This document shows, piece after piece, positions 10,907-24,800 of a DNA stretch of 64,000 nucleotides. The notes under the pieces are model-generated. The model saw only the letters and a list, made by a program, of their open reading frames with translations, did no database searches and had not been told where the DNA came from. Source of the DNA: Paramecium tetraurelia. Lineage: Eukaryota > Ciliophora > Oligohymenophorea > Peniculida > Parameciidae. The DNA lies in the NCBI RefSeq assembly GCF_000165425.1, contig NW_001799499.1:248001-312000 (forward strand), read 5' to 3'. Position 1 is the first letter of the stretch. Every line of letters begins with the position of its first letter. The position numbers and the translations under genes were made by a program.

Positions 10907-12579
10907 TCAATAATTACTATTGTTGAGTTATTGCTTTATAGGTTCATTTGCCTAAGTAAAATTATCGAGTTCATATCCATTAAATAGTGCTAATTATATG
11001 GTATTTCATACCTTGTATTGAATTTCTCCTTAGCATTATAACATTTTTTTGAATCAATTCATTGTTTTCTTCATCTTCAATTGATATTTATCGAGCATCG
11101 AAATTATCCTCTGTTTGCTAAATTTACTAAAAAACTCAGAATTACATGAGGAATAAACGGTGCTTTTAATTCCTTATTATAGAGCTTTTACCATGGAAAA
11201 TTTTTAAACCAGGAATGCTATCTCAATTCCTAGGGTTCATTAAAACCTAATCTATTCGCAGGTTTTCTTTAAATTAACTAATATGTTAATGGTATGTAAA
11301 GTTTACTCGATTGATGAAATCAGCAGATTCAAGAGACCAATTATCAGGTATTTCTGATCTTTTAATTTAGACTTGCTTTGCCAATATTTAATCTCTAATT
11401 TCTTTACGGGATCTTCCTGTATAAGGCCTCTATTCTAGTTTAAATTGAATACTTTGCCAAGCATAAATTCGTAACCAATTACTCCTAAGGCAAAATAATC
11501 CACAGCATAGGAGTGATTTTATCTACACATAACTTCAGGAGCCATGTATCCTGGTGTTCCGCTTGTATCTTAAGCATTATCAGGTCTCAAAACTCTAGCA
11601 ATGCCTAAATCAGTAATTCTGACATATCCTTATAATATTTGATAGTAGTATTACCATTTTTGTCTAAGACTAAATTCTCTGGTTTGATGTCTCTATGTAT
11701 TATATTTTTAGAGTGCATATGTTCTAATCCTAGAAAGATGCAAGCCATAAAAAATCCTCTTTGTTGTACAATGAACACTTACTTGTTTGATCCTCACTGA
11801 ATCTACGCATTCTTCCTATGTGATATCTCAGATCTCCTCCTTGCATGTAATCCAATACTAAAAATAAGTTTTCTCTGTCTTAGAAAGCAAAGTAGATGTT
11901 AACAAGAAAGCTAAAAGTTTACATATGGATATTTACGGATGTTTAAGGTTACTCAATATGCTTCTTTCATTGATAACAAGAATTTACACTTTTTTTAGCA
12001 ATGATCCTTTTGATATGAGAATATATTAATACAAAGCTTTAGACATCTCTTTCATAGCATAAGTCTAACCATTTTTTTTGTGCTCTACTCTCCAAACCTT
12101 ACCAAACCCACCAATTCCAATAACATACAAAAAATTAAACATGTTTCTCTAAACGACTACTTCATTGGGGAAGTAATTATTTTACATGAATGATGACTAT
12201 TATTGTTTATGTTGATTCTGTTATTGTTGAACTACTTGTTTCTCTTGCTCTTCATCCTCTTTTTTAAGAATCAAATAATTTAGAAATGACATCTATTGGG
12301 TTTATTTAGGTTTAAGAAATGGAGGATTTTTTAGAATGATTAGCAGATGTAGATTAACTAGACTATACTGAAATCTTCTACATGGCATGCATTAAGGGGG
12401 AAGGAGAATGATCGTTGTGTTCATTCCATCTATTAAATGGTTGTAGAATATATGCATTACCTATTATTGTGTATAACTTGGGCCCCTTGGTTTCCTTGAT
12501 TTAGCAAACTTTTGTCGCCTCTGTTGGCTTATCCTGAATCTTATCTAGAATGAGGAAATCTGTAATTCAAACCTTTCAT
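10907..12579 (-). CDS. AGC-family serine/threonine protein kinase
   Basis: About 475 aa. A Ser/Asn-rich N-terminal extension of roughly 110 residues, then the kinase domain: Gly loop GIGGFGKVWRVEH, catalytic Lys in YAMKEMSKA, NERSILSNLKHPFLV, HRDIKPENLVLD, DLG for the Mg motif, DTSGTPGYMAPEV. Introns include 12430-12460, 11911-11936, 11757-11782, 11629-11654, 11430-11452, 11278-11306, 11118-11145 and 10990-11011. A weaker one at 12257-12290 links the N-terminal extension to the kinase; alternatively translation starts at an ATG (MSFLNYLILKKEDEE) inside that interval. The DLG in place of DFG and the loose linker after MSKA are noteworthy. An AGC tail is present (PFIPH then TEDNFDARQ). Substrate unknown. 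Confidence 0.9.
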
Positions 12580-12675
12580 TTATATTATTTATTATATATA
12601 TATATTTTGTTGTAAAATTATAATTATCTGAATTCAATTATTTCAAATTTAAGTTTCCAATCATAATATATATTT

Positions 12676-13821
12676 ATGAATAGATAAATTGAAGAAAGTT
12701 CCGAGAACTAAATCAAATATGTTACCAAGGATGAAGACGAAAAGAAATTTAAGTTGCTTAAACAGCTTTTCAGATCCTAATTCAAATAATCTTACAAATA
12801 TATAGGTATTGTCTTTTTCTTGAGATCAGGTTTTTACCTACTTTTTAGTTTCGGAAAATATCTTGCTTGCTTTTACAGTTTGTAGTAGAGGGATAAAAAG
12901 TGCGAGGTCAATCCTTTGGTAGTATGGTTAACAATTGTGGGCATGTATGAATTTTTCAATTCCATTCGGTATTTCAATAATCATAAGGTAGTTACTTAGC
13001 AGTACTATATTCATTGCAGATGAACTCCAAGGATATTTTCTTGTTAGTTATGGCTGATATGTTAACCAAAACATCAGATGAATCAATGAATCTAAGTGGC
13101 ATGCAAGAAAGGAATAGGTAATAATTAAATATATCCAAGACGAGCATAAATCAAAACTCTTATTAAAATGAAATTATCCACTCGAGAAATCTCATAGGAA
13201 GAACTATTTGCTGAACCCCCGTTCACTTAATACGAGATTATTCATTAGGCTGAAGTTCTCAACAAATATACTAGAATCATGAAGGTGTATAACCAATTCG
13301 TTTACTATATGATCTTCACAGGAGGAAATGTAGCATACTTCTAATCAGATTCTAATGATTGCGATGATAGTAAGCAACTCATATTAATCTATTAGATTTA
13401 AACAATGTAACCTTTTTACTTTTATTAATTGGTTACGTATTTTCAGCATTTCTCATTATTGGCTTTGGACTAGCTGTCATTTCGATGGCTTTGTATATGC
13501 CCATAATACTCTTCTTATTCATCTACAAATCCACTCGCAATATTGTCCAAAAAATACAAACCAAAGTATTATTGTTTAATAGATTATCTTAGAATAAAAT
13601 ATAGAAAATGCGCGTATTTCATTATAATAATTCTATGGAAATTTCTATTTCATAATGCAACATTTGTATGTGTGAGTACTTGGAAAATGATAAAATTATA
13701 TAGTTACCATGCAGCTACATGTAGATCTATATTTTAACATAGGCATCACTTCCATGATCATTGTCTCTAACAATGGATAATAATTAAATAACAATGTCCT
13801 GTTTGTCGTAAATTAATTTGA
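12676..13821 (+). CDS. Multi-span membrane RING-H2 protein
   Basis: 347 aa. At least four hydrophobic helices: IGIVFFLRSGFYLLFSFG, PLVVWLTIVGMYEFF, VTFLLLLIGYVFSAFLII, and the next, GLAVISMALYMPIILFLF. A C-terminal RING-H2 follows: CNICMCEYLENDKIIQLPC, HHFHDHCLQQW, CPVCRKLI, with TGA only two residues later. Introns: 12988-13019, 13118-13139 (ends AAG), 13370-13395 and 13721-13742; the last splits the zinc finger. A candidate membrane E3 ubiquitin ligase. Divergent from the kinase gene with about 95 bp between starts. Confidence 0.87.
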
Positions 13822-13879
13822 CAATATTTACACAACTATATAATATATCATTAAAAAAATAAGAAAGTTTCATAATCTT

Positions 13880-14173
13880 TCATTTCCAGACAACAACTGT
13901 TATTTATCCCTTTATTGCTTAGAGGTAATATCCTTCCTCATGTGTCACAAACAGACCAAAGTTTTTACCCACAATACAGTGCCAAGGACCTAAGTGTCTT
14001 TTATCTAACCTGAATAGTGATTATTAAACATACTCTCTCTTAATATAATATGCAATATCTTTTTCATTGCTGTGCTTCCTCAAATTTTCCAATATTATGT
14101 ATTGTACATCCTTTAACAATTCACTTGTCATATCGCATAATTTGATTTTTATTTGTTGTGTCTAATCACTCAT
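13880..14173 (-). CDS. DYNLL: Dynein light chain LC8
   Basis: 97 aa, intronless. It matches the LC8 fold along its length: [18 protein letters not shown], then the C-terminal strands [20 protein letters not shown] and YYLQAIKGQITVVVWK. LC8 is a dimeric hub subunit of cytoplasmic and axonemal dyneins and also binds other partners. This copy is somewhat divergent from the near-invariant animal LC8 and is probably one of several paralogues. Its start lies 64 bp from the start of a plus-strand gene, so the two share a promoter region. Confidence 0.93.
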
Positions 14174-14237
14174 ATTATTCAATAAATTTATTTATTCCTA
14201 AATAATTACAGAAATTATATTTATTATTAACTGTCAC

Positions 14238-14735
14238 ATGAAGTCTAGCGACTTGCTCTAACAATTTAATGATTTTAGAAGAAACCTCAAAGCATAAATT
14301 TAATCAAATGAAATAACAAAAACTCCCTAAAAAAATTACATTAAAACTTAGAGTTCCCCTTAAAAACTCAGTTCTAGGATTAAATCAAAAATAAATCTAA
14401 CCCAGAACCAAAATAAAAACTAAGATAGATGTAACACAAATCAATCAATTCAAAATAATAACTAACTTGAATCCCTTAAAAACAATTCTAAATTATAATG
14501 CATCACTCATGAAAAATTATCCAGTAAATAATAGAATGTCTAATCCTTCAAATCCTCTAATTGCTCAAATAAAAAAGAACTTACTGTTAATAAGCTTATA
14601 AGTTAAGAATAATTGCAGAAATTATGTTCTACTTTTTAATCGATATCAGATGAGGAAGTGAAATAATTACCAAATGAGTATAAATAGCTTCTAAAATAAT
14701 TGTCAACTTTTGTTAATGCAAAGTTTCTTAAGTGA
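14238..14735 (+). CDS. Hypothetical Ser/Asn/Lys-rich protein
   Basis: 165 aa in one exon, from MKSSDLLQQFNDFRRNLKAQ to TFVNAKFLK. Middle part polar and low-complexity (Ser, Asn, Lys, Gln). Both ends look helical, with the C terminus containing DEEVKQLPNEYKQLLKQL. The frame stays open under the ciliate code for nearly 500 nt although TGA is frequent in the other frames. No family recognised. Confidence 0.6.
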
Positions 14736-15647
14736 TTTAAAATCTGCCATATGATAATATGTTGTATTATTGATAATGTATAATATACTCATTATATGTA
14801 AATTTTAAGAAAAGCAATAAGGAAACATTCAAAGGCATTTTCCTATTTTCTTAAGAAAATCTACTATGTCTATAATTTAAGACAATAGTTTTCTAAGTTT
14901 TTTGACATTTATTTAAGCATCTCTAAAATTCACTTTAAATATTCATTTGATTTTGTTAAAATTCATTAGATTATCTTTATAAGTAATACATTTTATTTCA
15001 AATCGCACAAATTTTAGTAACTTACTATTTACTGTATTTCTTAAGGAATGGTTTTTTTATTGTTTAAGTTTCCTTATTTGAGTTGGCTTTTTCTTCAAAA
15101 TTAAAATTGAAGAATTTAAGAACCTTTCAAACTTAATAGATGGCATACTTTAAAATGGATATTTTTTAAGTTTGAATCCTATCTTGTTGGCTTCTTGATC
15201 TTCTAACAGAGTGAAATAAAGTAGAAGACTAGGATGATTAATTAAAAACATTTTTTTTGAATACAAATATATTTATTGATTTTATTGAAAAATAGTTTGG
15301 CTTTACAATATTTTCCAATAAAATCAGTCTTATCCAATAGACCCAACACTTATATTATGATTGAAAACTTAAAATAACAGTAAACTTTAGTAATGTGATG
15401 TTTCAATGGCTAAAAATATATCTATACACTTTACTTGAATTTTATTCCTTAAATATTTATAATATTTAATATATTGTAAATCAGAGATATTTGATCTGTT
15501 AAACTGAAATATTAAATAAATGAAAAACAATAGAAACAGTAAAATTTTTCTTTATTATAATTGAAAAATGTATTGGATTTTCATAAATGAATATATACAA
15601 ATAATTATAAAAATAATTATTTTATTCAAAAATATACACAGCTGAGA
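14736..15647. other. Long AT-rich intergenic region
   Basis: About 900 bases with no conserved domain and no recognisable RNA gene. The only open frame of note is the weak minus-strand ORF listed separately. This is one of the longest apparently empty stretches in the window. Confidence 0.5.
14943..15251 (-). CDS. Doubtful small ORF
   Basis: 102 codons from MFLINHPSLLLYFTL to a TGA at 14943. It contains basic stretches such as ILKKKPTQIRKLKQ. Only one of three stops exists in this code, so an AT-rich region can stay open by chance. An alternative frame gives a basic, Ser/Arg-rich start (SSTLFHSVRRSRSQQDR). No homology recognised; kept as a low-confidence entry. Confidence 0.22.
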
Positions 15648-17258
15648 ATGAGTTATCAACTTTATCCTAAGCCTTTCCAATTTTGTAAATTGATTAAAAA
15701 TATTTTTAGATTATTATTTACCTTACCTTCGCTAAGTTGCCGTTCCTATGATTCCTCCTTATAATCCAAACAACTACCCCCAATAATTGAGCTCATTCTA
15801 TCATTAACCGATAATTGGAAACTCATCAGACAATTGTATTGTGATAGAGGATGATAATGTATTCTCAATGTTTATTATTACTACTTAGATTTAACATCCA
15901 CTGAACCCAAATCAATAATCGATAATTTAAACGTAAACTAATCGAGACTAGACAGCTTAATCAGATTAGTTGATGATTCTAGAATAGCCATTAGAGAAAC
16001 AGATGAAATAAAGTGACAGATTAAATGAAAATGAACCACACATTCGTATAAGTGTCTTTAAATAGCATTCAAGCCAAATTGATGCTGAATATATCCTCTA
16101 ATATGACAGGTAAGTTTCTGAATAATTATTAATTAGAATTTTGGGAAATTAATACAAAAAGGAAATAACTATAGGAAGAAAAAAATTATAGGATGATAGA
16201 TCAGAAAATTGTGATATATGTAATTATTTCAACTAACAACCTTAGATTTGCCTCATGGAGATAAAAATGTTGAAAAACTCCATTGTAAACTTTCGACAGA
16301 AAAAGGATTCTCGTATTCAAATCTTCTAACCAAATCAGTTCTTCTTTTTTTTTCATTATTTAAGTCAAATAAGCATGCTAGGAAATTGCCATTTTCAATT
16401 AAATAACATATATACTCATTTATTAAGTAATAATATTCATATGTCTTAGAGAAAAGCCTTAGTTTTATTTAACAGATAACGCAACTAAGACAGGAACGTT
16501 CTTGAAAATTAAGAAGGACAATTTGAAACTTATGCAATTACATAATACATTTCTGATTGGAGCTGATACATACTTTCATATTATGGAAATTAAATCAAAG
16601 CCCATAGAAATCAAATAAAAAAGAAACAAAGATTTAAATCAGTTCTACAATGCTCTTGCAAAGGAACACATAAGAAAAGGGGCTAAAATTCATGGGCTTT
16701 CATTAGAAGAGAGTGAATAATTAAATGCTTTAATTAATGAATTTAGAACTAACAATTTAAGACAAAGAGCTCCACACAAGTTAAGTTAATATGATAGACC
16801 CTATTTAAAGTTTGCCTTCAATAGTCCTTCTATCAATCAAATTCAAACTCATATATTCATTGCCAAGTATGATGAAGAATATGTATTTAAAATTGGAAGA
16901 TCCCAAGAATGTGATGTCATAATTAATATCAATACTGTATCTAGAAGACAAGCACAGATAATATATAAAAACAATGAGTATATACATTTATTTATATTCA
17001 GATGGTTCATACATGATGGTGAGGGTATTAGAGAGTCGGCAAATGGCACATGGTAATCTCTCCAAAATTATTCGACGAGAAATCATGAAAAGAAAATATA
17101 AAGCAAACCCAGATTGATTGAAGACTAAATGGAGATCAAAATAAGTGAGAATATCGTTAAGTTTGATTTTGTAAACTTCGGTATTACTAAAAAGTATTTA
17201 TTGTAATAATTTTAGGCGAAAACTTAATTAGGCCTTAATTCAAGATTTACTTTGGTGA
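15648..17258 (+). CDS. Protein with two FHA domains
   Basis: About 485 aa. A first FHA domain starts at KKEITIGRKKLQDD and includes HGDKNVEKLHCKLS and YLTDNATKTGTFLKI. After a helical spacer a second FHA reads VFKIGRSQECDVII, NTVSRRQAQIIY, WFIHDGEGIRESANGTW. The GR, S and N positions that contact phosphothreonine are present in the second domain; the first keeps GRKK. Introns: 15685-15709, 15859-15888, 16110-16136, 16220-16245, 16427-16449 and 17194-17215; two of these are multiples of three and so less certain. Predicted to bind pThr proteins; partner unknown. The region between GFSYSN and EKPQF in domain 1 is unusually long. Confidence 0.85.
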
Positions 17259-17487
17259 TTCATTCTTATATGTATTTAAAATTCATCCAATTTTGTGTTA
17301 AATAAATCCACATATATTAAATAACTTTAGAAAATATAAGAACTCTTTTTGACATGTTTTAATATTTTTACCCAGAATAAAGATTTATCAATATTATTAA
17401 TTATATCATTTATCTGAGGTTCTGGGTTTTAAGGTTATAAATTACAAGTGTTTGTAGCGATATAGGATATATGATATAATATAAAAA

Positions 17488-19399
<1,912 letters not shown>

Positions 19400-19553
19400 C
19401 TTTAAACAATAATTCAATATGAATCAATTAATAAATATATAATTGTAACACTCAAAAAAAGAATATTTACTGTGATCACATTTTCTTTATTTATTACCTA
19501 AATATAACAATATTTTAGATGAGTTTTGTAAATATATTTTAATATTAAATTTA

Positions 19554-20530
19554 ATGCAATTTTAGAAACAGTTACTCAAGTAATTATTACTATTTATCTC
19601 CAAACTAGAAATACTCTCGAAGAACAGCAACAGTATCGACAATAATAACAATAGGATCAAAAAAGAAGAGTAATCGAACAAGAGCAATAAATACTCCAAG
19701 AACAAGCAAAAGCCTTGGAGTATGATGAGCTCTAGCGCAAATAAATATAAAAGATAAAATAAAGAGAATTAAGTGAAGCCTATGAATAAAGCATCAACTA
19801 AAAAAAATAAAATCAAAACATAATCAAATAAAAATAAATCTAAGATGAATACAACCTTGTCTCTCAAGCATAATAATATTAGGAAATGTAGAAGCAATAG
19901 AAAATGCTATAATAATATCAAATGAAATAAATCGCTTAAGCATCTATGGATGATAAAATGAGAAAAATTATGCAATAAAAGGAATTGCAAGAGCAAGACA
20001 AAATTAAGGAATAACTTAATTAAAGAGATGAAGAATTTAGAATAACAGAAAAGCAAAAATAATATAGAGATGTATTTAAATTTTTTAAATATTAGTATTA
20101 TAGACAAGTAGCAGAGTAATAGGATAAAATGCAAAAAAACTTTGCAGATAAGATTGGTAGTGATAAATAATACTAAATTGAAAATATGATTAATAGAGGA
20201 ATCGAAAATGTATAATATAAAGAAGAGATGGAAGCCCAGTAAAAAAAATAAAGTTAACTATATAATAAATAAATGATGAGAGATTCATTGTAAAAATAAA
20301 TCTTTGAAAAGGAGTAAAGTACTAAAAATCAAAATGGTTCGTAAGTTATGAGCAATGGGGTATTTTTTAAAAACATAATAAATTAGTTTAGAAGCATTGA
20401 AAACAATTAAATTGATCCTTCAGTACACAATCCTCTCTTAAATCCAATTCCAGGATATAATTAGAACCCATACTTAAATTAGCGAAGTTCGTTGGGTACA
20501 TATGGAAATTAAGTACTTAAAATGTATTGA
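19554..20530 (+). CDS. Gln/Lys/Glu-rich coiled-coil protein
   Basis: 306 aa. Almost wholly helical and very rich in Gln, Lys and Glu (for example LEEQQQYRQQQQQDQKRR and KELQEQDKIKEQLNQRDEEF). Most Gln are TAA or TAG codons, which makes the gene invisible under the standard code. A more ordinary C terminus contains NPLLNPIPGYNQNPYLNQ. Introns: 19580-19608 and, probably, 20360-20386. Its stop is 17 bp from the stop of the convergent p24 gene. No family recognised; a cytoskeletal or basal-body role is possible but unsupported. Confidence 0.78.
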
Positions 20531-20547
20531 TAAATTTATAAATACAA

Positions 20548-21196
20548 TCAATAATATATTTTTTATGCAAAAAATTTCCTTAAAGAGTAAATTTAAAATA
20601 CTCCTGCACCAATAATGACAACTATTTGAATTAAGGTGGCATTGAACACATTATCATTTATTTTAATGTTCTCTATACTTAACTTATCCTCGTTTTCTCT
20701 GTTCATTAATTATAGCTTAATAAAATCATCTTCTTATTTTTGGAGTGATTTAATTTTTTGCTTTAATCCTGTAATCTTAAAGTAATACTCTAATAAATAC
20801 TTGACTCTCTTTTGCAGCAGATTAAAATTCTTAATTTTCTCCTTGCTTAATTCTTAAGAAATATAATGGTTATTTCTTATCTCCGAACCAACCTTTACTA
20901 TTTGACATTTTCAAACAAACTTAGTATCTTCCTTACTTTTTTGTTGTAAATGTAAACTTTCCTTCATCACTATTAGTCATTTTTGTTAAAATCACTTAAT
21001 TATCTGGATCAAGAACACTCAATTCAACTCCTCCTCCATTAGGTTAGACTTTATCTAGTAATTAATGAGCGCCGATAACAACTGTGTTTGCAGTGTATTC
21101 ATCTAAAAAGCATCTTTGTTTTCCTTCTGTGAGATAAAACGTGAGAGCATTGCTGCACGTGGCAAAAATAACTAGAATAAAAAAATATTTTTGCAT
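20548..21196 (-). CDS. p24 / EMP24-GOLD family cargo receptor
   Basis: 207 aa. Signal peptide (MQKYFFILVIFATCSNA) is followed by a GOLD domain with the two conserved cysteines (KQRCFLDE and QVCLKMSN). A luminal coiled coil comes next, then one transmembrane helix (LIQIVVIIGAGVFQIYSL) and a short cytosolic tail RKFFAQKIYY. The tail keeps the di-Phe motif used for COPII packaging but lacks a classical di-Lys signal. One intron, 20776-20800 (ends AAG). p24 proteins cycle between ER and Golgi and help load coated vesicles. Length and topology match the family. Confidence 0.93.
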
Positions 21197-21322
21197 TAAA
21201 AATATTAATTAAAATTCTAACTAAAAAATGATAATCTAGTCCAAATATATTTGAAAACCTAAATTACAAATAGGTAATATAGTATCTATAATTTTTTGAA
21301 TAATAATATATATATATTCAAG

Positions 21323-22096
21323 TCATAGTTCTTACATTAACTTTATATAGTTTTGATTAATCTTTTAGTATAAAGGGTCGTATGATTTTATAGTGAAGCT
21401 TATTTTCTTGAAATGGCTAATTATTTTGGAAATCATACAAATTAGCACAATGAAACAAATAGTATATGAAAAAACTAAACAAGAAATTAATATTCTTTCA
21501 TTCTCAAATGAATCTTCTAGTAAGTGGGTAGTAAAGTAGCTTAAAACACCAATTATAGTGAAGATAATCAATAGAAAGATAGTCTCAAATAATAAATGCC
21601 ATTTGTTTTATTGCCAAAGGCTAAAATCAAAATATACCTAACTATTCACTTACCTAAAATCATTACATTTTTGACATTTTAATTATTCTAAAATAGGTCC
21701 TAATTTTAAAAAGTTATTAGCGCATTTAAAATGTGCTTAAGAACATCTACATAAAGGAATTAAATTTTCATTTTCTTTGCAAAAGCAGCATCCTTAAGAT
21801 TAAGCATTTTATAGAGCATCTTCTGTGTGATTAACATTTAAATTTGATTGATCATTGTTCAGTAGTATTTTGGTTTCATTTGGAGAAATCTTTTATCTTA
21901 TAGAAGTATCAAAAACAGATAATTCATTATAGCAAGGCTTTTGCTTAATCAAAGTGAGCGATATCTCTTAAGGTTCATCGTTTAAAAAATTTCTTGATTT
22001 CTCAACCTTTAGTGATTAAATGTTTTGCTTCGAATTGACCTCTTAATTCTTGAAAGAAGCAGAAGAGTATTAAGGTGTTTTTGGAAGTTAAATCAT
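21323..22096 (-). CDS. MARCH-type RING-CH membrane E3 ligase
   Basis: 246 aa. A polar N-terminal half leads to a RING-CH (C4HC3) finger: CCFCKENENLIPLCRC, then AHFKCANNFLKL and CQKC. Two transmembrane helices follow (LLFETIFLLIIFTIIGVLSY and ILISCLVFSYTICFIVLIC). One 33-nt intron, 21621-21653, sits right after the finger. MARCH proteins ubiquitinate membrane proteins to control their trafficking. The finger order Cys-Cys-Cys-Cys-His-Cys-Cys-Cys and the two helices support the family; the target is unknown. Confidence 0.87.
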
Positions 22097-22441
22097 GATT
22101 GTGTTTTAAATTAATGAAATTGCAAAGTTGGAAAGATTTCACTGAGAGAGTTGAACTAAATTTTTAGTAAGAATAAATAGATTTAATTAGTATATCTTAT
22201 TTTTAATAATTTGAATATTAATAGTTCTATTATTATAAGTTAATATGAATACATCAGTACTCAATGAATAACAAGACTATTATATATATGAAAAGTAAAA
22301 ATACATTTAAATAAATTTTTATTTCTTACATAGGATTATTGTGTTATAGGTTATTAAATAGAGTGTGTTGGATATAGATAATCTTTAAATTTGAAGAATA
22401 TGATACAAAATAATAAAAATATTTATATATATTATAAATTA
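22097..22441. other. Divergent intergenic region
   Basis: About 345 AT-rich bases between the starts of the MARCH-type gene and the CWC2 gene. No conserved ORF or structured RNA was seen. It presumably carries both promoters. Confidence 0.5.
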
Positions 22442-24100
22442 ATGGCTGATTAAGAAGATTAATAAAAAATATAGTAATAGGAAGAGGAAGAAAATGTTGA
22501 TTAATATTCATACTCAGAAGGAGATCAGTACGAATCAGATTCAGATAATTTGAAATTTGATATAGCAAAGCCAGAGAAGAATCCTTTTAGACCAATAGGA
22601 ATTGATTTTCAAAAAATTCAATAAATAGCGCATTTAGCACCTAATTCAAAAGAAATACAATAAGAGGAAGAAAATAGAAAGAAGATTGAGGCTTATTAAT
22701 TGTACCAATAAAAAGTATAAGAAGCAGATCAAAATTAAAAGGAATTAGAAAAGTAGATTGAAGAAAAATTAAATTAACAAAAGGAGGAATAACTTCAAAA
22801 TTTGCAGAAATAACCAATAGAATTATAAATTAATAAAGGAGGATAACTTGTAAATGCAGATGAGATTCAAAAAATCATATATCCATGGTAAGTGTTATTT
22901 GATGATACATGGAAAAAGAATTATTATTACAATCCTGTGACAAAGGAAAGTGTTTGGGAGTTGCCATTAGATATAGTACAGAAATTGTCTGATTATAGAA
23001 GATAATTCGAACATAGGTTGTATGACTATTAGGAGAGGAATTTTTTTAAATTTTTGCCTAAATAATACATAGCAAGATAAAGAGAGTAGCTATTTTAGAA
23101 AAGACAGAAGGTGATGTTAAGACCAGCTAGAAAGTAAGTTGAAGAATCATTGGCAACAAAATTCGGTTATAAATAAGGAGATGAAGAATATAACACATGG
23201 TTTGATAGATTTTTAAGTGATGGAAACAAATATAAAGAGAAAGATTCTGCATTGACCAGAATGCATCCAGATATTGATAGTGGTTATACTAAGGCAGACT
23301 TATATGAGAAATTTAGTACTTACTTTTGCTTGTTCTTTGCTCGAGGTTGTTGTGCAGAAGGAGTTAATTGTAGATATTATCACAGGATTCCAACGATGGA
23401 TGAGTGTGAATAAATCGATAACAGTAAAGATGTCTTTGGTAGAACTAGATTTGCCAATCATAGAGAGGATATGAAAGGGTAATAATTCATTGTCTATGAC
23501 TCATTATAGTATAGGTTGTTTCACCAGTGACACTAGAGCTATCTATATTACTCATTATAAAATGCCTAAGGCTGATACTAGTACGCAGGCATTAGCTTTA
23601 ATGTATGATACTTTATGGAGACATTTCAGTCCGTTGGGGGATATCGATGATTTAAACGTTATACCTGCCAAGGGTGTCTCATTTATAAGGTATTTAATAA
23701 ATATACTATTAATGTAGATATAAACATAGATGCTAGGCGGAATTCGCTAAAGAAGCCATGGATTCATAAGCCTTGGATTAATAAGAGTGCATAATGTGCA
23801 AATGGGCTTATGAGGATCCGAATCCTAAGGCTATGTCTAGAGAATTTGAGGAGGAAAAGCTTAAATTAGTTAATGCTGTTAAGGATAAAGAGAAGTAATT
23901 CCTGATTTGGATTTATTAGAAAAGAATAACAAAATAGTTAGTAATTTAGAAAGAAAGTTGATGGCCAACAGATTAGAGACAGATCCCAGGATGATAGGAA
24001 AGGCAAAAGAGGAGGAGACAGAGGCAATAGAAGAGGGGGACCTCGTGGAAGGGGAGATAATAGAGGAAGGGGTGGAAATAGATTATTTGATGATGATTGA
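22442..24100 (+). CDS. CWC2: CWC2/RBM22-like pre-mRNA splicing factor
   Basis: 524 aa. An acidic, Gln-rich N terminus precedes a WW domain (LFDDTWKKNYYYNPVTK, ESVWELPLD). A CCCH zinc finger with Torus-like surround follows (YFCLFFARGCCAEGVNCRYY, HRIPTMDECEQ, DVFGRTRFANHREDMKG), then an RRM (TRAIYITHYKM ... LWRHFSPLGDIDDLNV, KGVSFIRYKHRCQAEFAKEA). The C terminus is RGG-rich (GKRGGDRGNRRGGPRGRGD) and ends FDDD. Introns: 23479-23509, 23690-23717 and 23895-23919. CWC2 contacts U6 snRNA in the spliceosome. The added WW domain and RGG tail are worth noting. Confidence 0.94.
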
Positions 24101-24139
24101 TAATTTACATCATTTTATATTACATAATTATTTTATAAT

Positions 24140-24744
24140 ATGGGGAATACATAATGCTGTAACAAAATTGTCGAGGATGAGGATGTCTAAGAGATAGTTA
24201 TTCGTGAAGATTCGAATAAATAGACTGTAAAATTATAAGAGTATGAAAATATTATTAATTTCTTTATAGAGTTTAGTAAGTAAAACATAGCTAGAAAAAA
24301 ACAGAAGATTGTGGTACTCCTGCTTTTCCAGAACTAAGGTCCCAATAGAGTAAAAAATCGGAACAATGCTAATCCTTGAAAGAAATTCAATTCATGGGGC
24401 AAGTTGAAAAGGATGAACAAATTTTTAAATCATCTTGCACCTTAGGGAGAAGAAGATAAAATGATTCTCCTATTGTTGCATTCGAAGCTAAAAACTCTTT
24501 AAAATCTTTTGATTCTGGTAGGCTTAAAAAACTGCAATCTGTTACTGAACAATAACTTAATCTAAAAAATATCTCTTCTCCAAGAGAAGAAGATTCATTT
24601 ATGCAAGATAGTTTAAAAGGTGGACAACTAGATGAGAAGTCTAGTAAAAGCATTTTAAAATAAGAGATGAAATATAGTAAATTTAGAAATTAGTAAAATC
24701 AGGCTGAAAGCGCTTTCAGAAAGGTGCAATTTAATTTGGAATGA
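24140..24744 (+). CDS. Putatively myristoylated/palmitoylated protein
   Basis: 191 aa, starting MGNTQCCNKIVEDED. Gly2 plus Cys6/Cys7 form a typical dual-acylation signal. The remainder is polar, Ser- and Lys-rich and probably disordered, with possible phosphorylation sites (SSPREEDSF, DEKSSKSILK). One intron, 24241-24269. It lies 39 bp behind CWC2 and 56 bp before neuroguidin. No domain recognised; the membrane-anchor call rests on the N-terminal motif only. Confidence 0.72.
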
Positions 24745-24800
24745 TTTTAGTATATAATTTTATATTTTTTTTATTTCTTTATCATAAATTAATTTATATA

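Noticed and set aside
23907-24197. Acidic ORF (MDLLEKNNKIVSN...) at the end of the CWC2 gene
   Set aside because: Splicing the 25-nt intron 23895-23919 puts the RGG-rich frame, not this one, in phase with the upstream exons.
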